Below are positions 61,048-64,000 of a DNA stretch of 64,000 nucleotides, in pieces (the stretch's first letter is position 1; every line of letters begins with the position of its first letter). The position numbers and the translations under genes were made by a program. The notes under the pieces are model-generated. The model had not been told where the DNA came from. It did no database searches and saw only the letters and a list, made by a program, of their open reading frames with translations. Source of the DNA: Balneolales bacterium ANBcel1 (lineage in GTDB: Bacteria; Bacteroidota; Rhodothermia; Balneolales; Natronogracilivirgulaceae); assembly GCA_029688905.1 (NCBI GenBank), contig JARULB010000004.1:330384-394383 (forward strand), in the 5' to 3' direction.

Positions 61048-61720
61048 TACTGACCAACTCTGGTGTACCGGATACCGCGCTTTTGGCTATGTATGTTACT
61101 CCGTCGGCAAAGCGGAATTCGGGTTTTTTACGGTCAATAACGTATACCGGCCGACCTTCTGGCACCAGGTCTACAAGTCCGGCGGCCGGATACACCGCCA
61201 GAGAAGTACCAATTACCAGGAAGAAATCACAGTCAACCACTTCGGCTGCGGCGACATCCATCATGGGCACCATCTCTCCGAACCAAACAATATTGGGGCG
61301 AAGCTGGCGCCCCTGTTCATCGGTATCACCAAGGTGTATTTCGGAATAGCCTATGTCCCTGACAGGATGATCGGCACCCACCGGCCGTGCCCTGGTAAGT
61401 TCCCCGTGAAGATGGATAATGTTACTCGAACCCGCCCTTTCGTGCAGATCGTCTACATTCTGTGTGATAATGACCACTTCGTAATTCTTTTCCAGCTCCC
61501 TGAGTGCCCGATGACCAGCGTTTGGTTCCGCCATTTTGAGCTGTTTTCTGCGTTCGTTGTAAAACTGCAGCACTTTCTCAGGATTCCGGTACCAGCCTTC
61601 CACCGAAGCAACCTCCATCACATCCACTCCCTCCCACAATCCACCGGAATCACGAAAAGTTGCGATTCCGCTTTCGGCACTCATCCCCGCTCCTGTCAGC
61701 ACAACTACCTTTTTTTTCAT
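61028..61720 (-). CDS. cobB: SIR2-family NAD-dependent protein deacylase
   Basis: Sirtuins remove acyl groups from Lys using NAD. The 230-residue chain has GAGMSAESGIATFRDSGGLW (NAD site, ~10-29), ITQNVDDLHERAGS (~94), LHGELTRAR with the catalytic His near 113, RPNIVWFGEMVP (~141) and VIGTSLAVYPAAGL (~170). The four zinc-binding Cys found in many sirtuins are absent, as is common in the Bacteroidota CobB type. A likely target is acetyl-CoA synthetase, encoded in this window at 11717-13642; this is by analogy. The 3' end is duplicated downstream. Confidence 0.9.
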   Translation of the reverse strand: MKKKVVVLTGAGMSAESGIATFRDSGGLWEGVDVMEVASVEGWYRNPEKVLQFYNERRKQLKMAEPNAGHRALRELEKNYEVVIITQNVDDLHERAGSSNIIHLHGELTRARPVGADHPVRDIGYSEIHLGDTDEQGRQLRPNIVWFGEMVPMMDVAAAEVVDCDFFLVIGTSLAVYPAAGLVDLVPEGRPVYVIDRKKPEFRFADGVTYIAKSAVSGTPELVSKLLDLE

Positions 61721-61816
61721 TGGGAAAATAGATATATTTAAATGTATATATGATAATATTTGAAGCGGTTTCCGCCTGCAAAGGCATTCCGTTAAATTAT
61801 AAAAACATTTGAATCA

Positions 61817-62263
61817 ATGATAAAATCTCAATTAAAGTCAGAGCCAAAGTATTTAGCCAGCATCACAATAGATGATCACATACAAATACTGGACGAGCCG
61901 GTCTCACTGGGCGGAACTAATCAGGGACCCACACCCGTCCAGGCCGTTTATTCTGCACTTGCTGGTTGCATTTCGATGACATTGCGAATGTATGCTGAAA
62001 AAAAGAATATCCCTTTGGGTGACATTGATGTTCAGATTGAAGCGTCCAAGCAGTCGGTTAAAGAAGGTGATCTGCGATTTGAACAGCATCCGCAAATGAT
62101 TGACAAGGGGAAAGTTCGTTTTATCCACGCGATAGTCCGGGTACACGGACCGCTGAATGATGAGCAAATCGAAAAGCTGGATGCTATCGCCGGGAAATGT
62201 CCCGTTCACAAGATGCTCAAGCAAAGCTCCTGGATAACGCATGAAACACTTCATGCCGGCTGA
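61817..62263 (+). CDS. OsmC family peroxide-reductase-like protein
   Basis: The 148-residue protein is a full OsmC domain. The two conserved redox Cys are in ALAGCISMTLRMYAE (~52) and AGKCPVHKML (~127). GGTNQGPTPVQAVYSAL precedes the first and forms the family's core helix. OsmC-like enzymes reduce organic hydroperoxides with a thiol donor. This clade (YhfA-like, with GPTP rather than SPEE) often has less certain substrates. Both active Cys are present. A/T-rich promoter-like sequence precedes it at 61730-61816. Confidence 0.88.
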   Translation: MIKSQLKSEPKYLASITIDDHIQILDEPVSLGGTNQGPTPVQAVYSALAGCISMTLRMYAEKKNIPLGDIDVQIEASKQSVKEGDLRFEQHPQMIDKGKVRFIHAIVRVHGPLNDEQIEKLDAIAGKCPVHKMLKQSSWITHETLHAG

Positions 62264-62275
62264 CCGATAACCGGA

Positions 62276-63868
62276 TTAACGTGTTAGAATGCCGAACCAA
62301 TCGGTGGCATCATCCTTCAGATCGACCGGGTTAATATCTGCCGATTCATGCACATAGTTCAGTATCTTGTTAATATCGGAAGTCAGGGTACCTATGGTGT
62401 TCTGAATCAGTTGTGATTGAAACCCTTTTTCACCCAGTTCAATGACCAAATTCAATACAACTGTGAGGCCCAGCATTTTGCCGAGTGCAACCTGTTTACG
62501 CTGACTCAGAGCCGGTGACAGTGCAAAATCCGTAACCGAACGAAGATATCCGGAAGCTTTGGCCGTAAGCTCATACTCCTCAAGAAAGGCATATAGGGAC
62601 GCTGCCTTTTCTTTTTTCATCCGTTTTACGATAGATTCGGTTATCTGTTGATAGAGAATATCATTGGACCCTTCAAAAATCTGGAAAGGTCGGCTGTCAA
62701 CAACAGCTCTTCCCGCCATATGGTCCAACCTGTATCCGACGGCACCGGACAACTGCAGAAAAGACTGGGAGGCCTCCTGCATCATGTCGGTAACAACAGA
62801 TTTTATCGCATTGGCTGCCACATCCATAGCAGACAGATCCCTGTCAATGGGAGCCTGAACGCTAGTAAAAGCGCACATGGCCGAACACGACGTTACCCAG
62901 GCCTGCATGCGCTGAATCCGCTCCCGCACCTGATCATATTGAAAAAGTGCTCGTCCTCCCACATGCCTGCTTGTTACGTGTACCATTGCATCATCCAAAA
63001 TCCTTTTCAAAAAACCCGAAGCCATCCCGGGAAACTGCAACCGACTGCGGTGCAGCATGTCGAGCAGAAGCTTGATCCCGGTTGAGGGTTTGATCAGACG
63101 GTGAGATTCCGGGATGTATGCATCAATTCGGTTGCGGCCATAGGGAAGCATGTAGAGACCGAGATTGTTGAAATACTCTTCCACTTCAACACCGCTGTTT
63201 CTGGAGTCATGAATAAAGAAATCGATATCTCTTGCCAGCGATCCGTCTTTTTTCTGTTCGCGTGCCGTAAGGATCCAGTAATCTGCCCAGCCGGTAAGGC
63301 CCGCCCAGTGTTTAAGCCCCTTGACATGATATCCGGATTCTGTGCCGGTGAATCGACTTTGCATATGCAGGGCATCGGAGCCATAGTCAGGTTCGGTAAT
63401 CATCAGTCCGCCCATGGCCTGTTCAGCTGCAAATCTCTTGAAAATATTGCGAGCTTCCGATTTATCGGCATATCGAGTCACCGGTTGAATAAACAACGCA
63501 CCATTGATTCCCATCATCAGGGACAGTGGCAGAGATTCATAGGATGATGCTTCGAGCATGGCCAGACACTCACCGGTATTTGCGCCCATACCTCCATGCT
63601 CTTCAGAGAGAAATACCTGAAGTGGAAACTGGCGCATAACTTCACTGACAATTTTCGGGGAAACCGTCCGGTTAAGGCTAACTGCCTGGTGGTTATGAGG
63701 ATCCCTGAATATATTCTTAAGGGACAATCTGTACCTGTTGAGGAAGTCGTTGAAGTTATGGTTGCCTACAGAACGGGGACTCTCAGTTATTTCCAATTTT
63801 GGCAGTTTCTTTGGTTCTTCTTTCAGCGATACGCTTTTGATAGTATTACAAGCATTACAGATGCGCAA
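62276..63868 (-). CDS. Acyl-CoA dehydrogenase family protein
   Basis: The 530-residue flavoprotein has the ACAD fold: FLSEEHGGMGANTGECLAML (~89), the FAD-binding GGLMITEPDYGSDA (~152), HVKGLKHWAG (~180) and, near residue 390, RPFQIFEGSNDILYQQI with the catalytic Glu in EGSND. A longer C-terminal helical region (~420-530) makes it larger than the ~380-residue classic enzymes, closer to the very-long-chain or AidB-like types. The only in-frame start before the conserved region is TTG 63868, directly after a stop codon; a TTG about 24 codons further in is an alternative. Substrate unknown. It converges on osmC with 12 bases between. Confidence 0.85.
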   Translation of the reverse strand: MRICNACNTIKSVSLKEEPKKLPKLEITESPRSVGNHNFNDFLNRYRLSLKNIFRDPHNHQAVSLNRTVSPKIVSEVMRQFPLQVFLSEEHGGMGANTGECLAMLEASSYESLPLSLMMGINGALFIQPVTRYADKSEARNIFKRFAAEQAMGGLMITEPDYGSDALHMQSRFTGTESGYHVKGLKHWAGLTGWADYWILTAREQKKDGSLARDIDFFIHDSRNSGVEVEEYFNNLGLYMLPYGRNRIDAYIPESHRLIKPSTGIKLLLDMLHRSRLQFPGMASGFLKRILDDAMVHVTSRHVGGRALFQYDQVRERIQRMQAWVTSCSAMCAFTSVQAPIDRDLSAMDVAANAIKSVVTDMMQEASQSFLQLSGAVGYRLDHMAGRAVVDSRPFQIFEGSNDILYQQITESIVKRMKKEKAASLYAFLEEYELTAKASGYLRSVTDFALSPALSQRKQVALGKMLGLTVVLNLVIELGEKGFQSQLIQNTIGTLTSDINKILNYVHESADINPVDLKDDATDWFGILTR

Positions 63869-64000
63869 TTATGGCACAAGTCTTAGGTGTAAACAGCAGA
63901 TTCAACCGATTGGTTCACCAAACATTTGTTAGTACGCAACGAGTGATAAATAAGGAAGTTGGATTGCGGGGGGTGAGGGGCCAGGTCGTGGGTGTGAGTG
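63869..64000. other. Right-edge intergenic sequence
   Basis: The final 132 bases hold no gene, repeat or hairpin that I can support. It is A/T-rich at first, with a G-rich end. It presumably carries the promoter of the acyl-CoA dehydrogenase gene reading leftward. Confidence 0.4.

Noticed and set aside
1..64000. tRNA, rRNA, CRISPR, transposase, integrase or prophage genes
   Set aside because: I looked for these across both strands and found no cloverleaf, repeat-spacer series or mobile-element protein. The window is ordinary chromosomal gene content.

Overview
The window reads as ordinary chromosome from a member of the Balneolota/Rhodothermota branch of the Bacteroidota-Chlorobiota group. 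The reasons are a porU-porV pair of the type IX secretion system with cargo-type C-terminal domains, a DUF5683 protein, lipoproteins with short lipoboxes, outer-membrane proteins ending in Phe, A/T-rich translation starts with few strong Shine-Dalgarno sites, a fused KorA, and a moderate-to-high GC content. The genus-level placement is inference. I see no tRNA, rRNA, CRISPR array, transposase, phage gene or plasmid gene.

Layout. 1-2361: the end of an unrecognised gene, a cytidylate-kinase-like protein, a two-helix membrane protein and an RsmI-like methylase. 2430-2822: an ankyrin protein on the minus strand. 3128-9629: a tight plus-strand run of an RlmN-like radical SAM enzyme, KorA, KorB and a patatin-POTRA-barrel protein. 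9783-11623: two tandem-domain universal stress proteins, converging on acs (minus). 13842-15537: lexA, then rplU-rpmA. 15610-20489: an FAH-family enzyme, a large secreted M23 peptidase, RidA (minus) and a TPR lipoprotein. 20644-23610: a transsulfuration enzyme, a small lipoprotein and a thiolase with altered catalytic residues. 23913-38558: a 14.6-kb envelope cluster of PorU, PorV, an M6-like protein that has lost its zinc site, a 1301-residue metallopeptidase/propeller/outer-membrane barrel, DUF5683 and PASTA proteins. 38651-42008: rpe, phoH, an MBL-fold hydrolase and purine nucleoside phosphorylase, converging on a class II photolyase (minus). 43800-47621: PspC, a Gfo/Idh-like protein, a two-domain FKBP lipoprotein, PhzF and a hotdog thioesterase. 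47798-55226 (minus): a complete RND efflux operon, tetR-tolC-adaptor-pump. 55281-64000: DUF971 (minus), YigZ, cobalamin adenosyltransferase, an M23 lipoprotein, an SDR, a membrane protein, an SGNH hydrolase (minus), a sirtuin (minus), OsmC and an acyl-CoA dehydrogenase (minus).

The most unusual signal is not a gene. A roughly 94-nt element occurs twice, 37 kb apart (19069-19163 and 56351-56445). Each copy runs up to the start codon of an unrelated gene (the TPR lipoprotein and the cobalamin adenosyltransferase) with identical internal spacing. A 10-bp stem is kept in both copies: one pair flips A-T to T-A and another changes G-C to G-T. This fits a structured 5'-leader RNA or a dispersed palindromic repeat, and I cannot match it to a known family. 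Other items for follow-up are the thiolase (N348 and S378 where His and Cys are expected), the ablated M6 zinc site, an RlmN-like enzyme with Ser at the position of a mechanistic Cys, a probable non-ATG start of phoH, and 3'-end duplications behind the sirtuin and acs genes.
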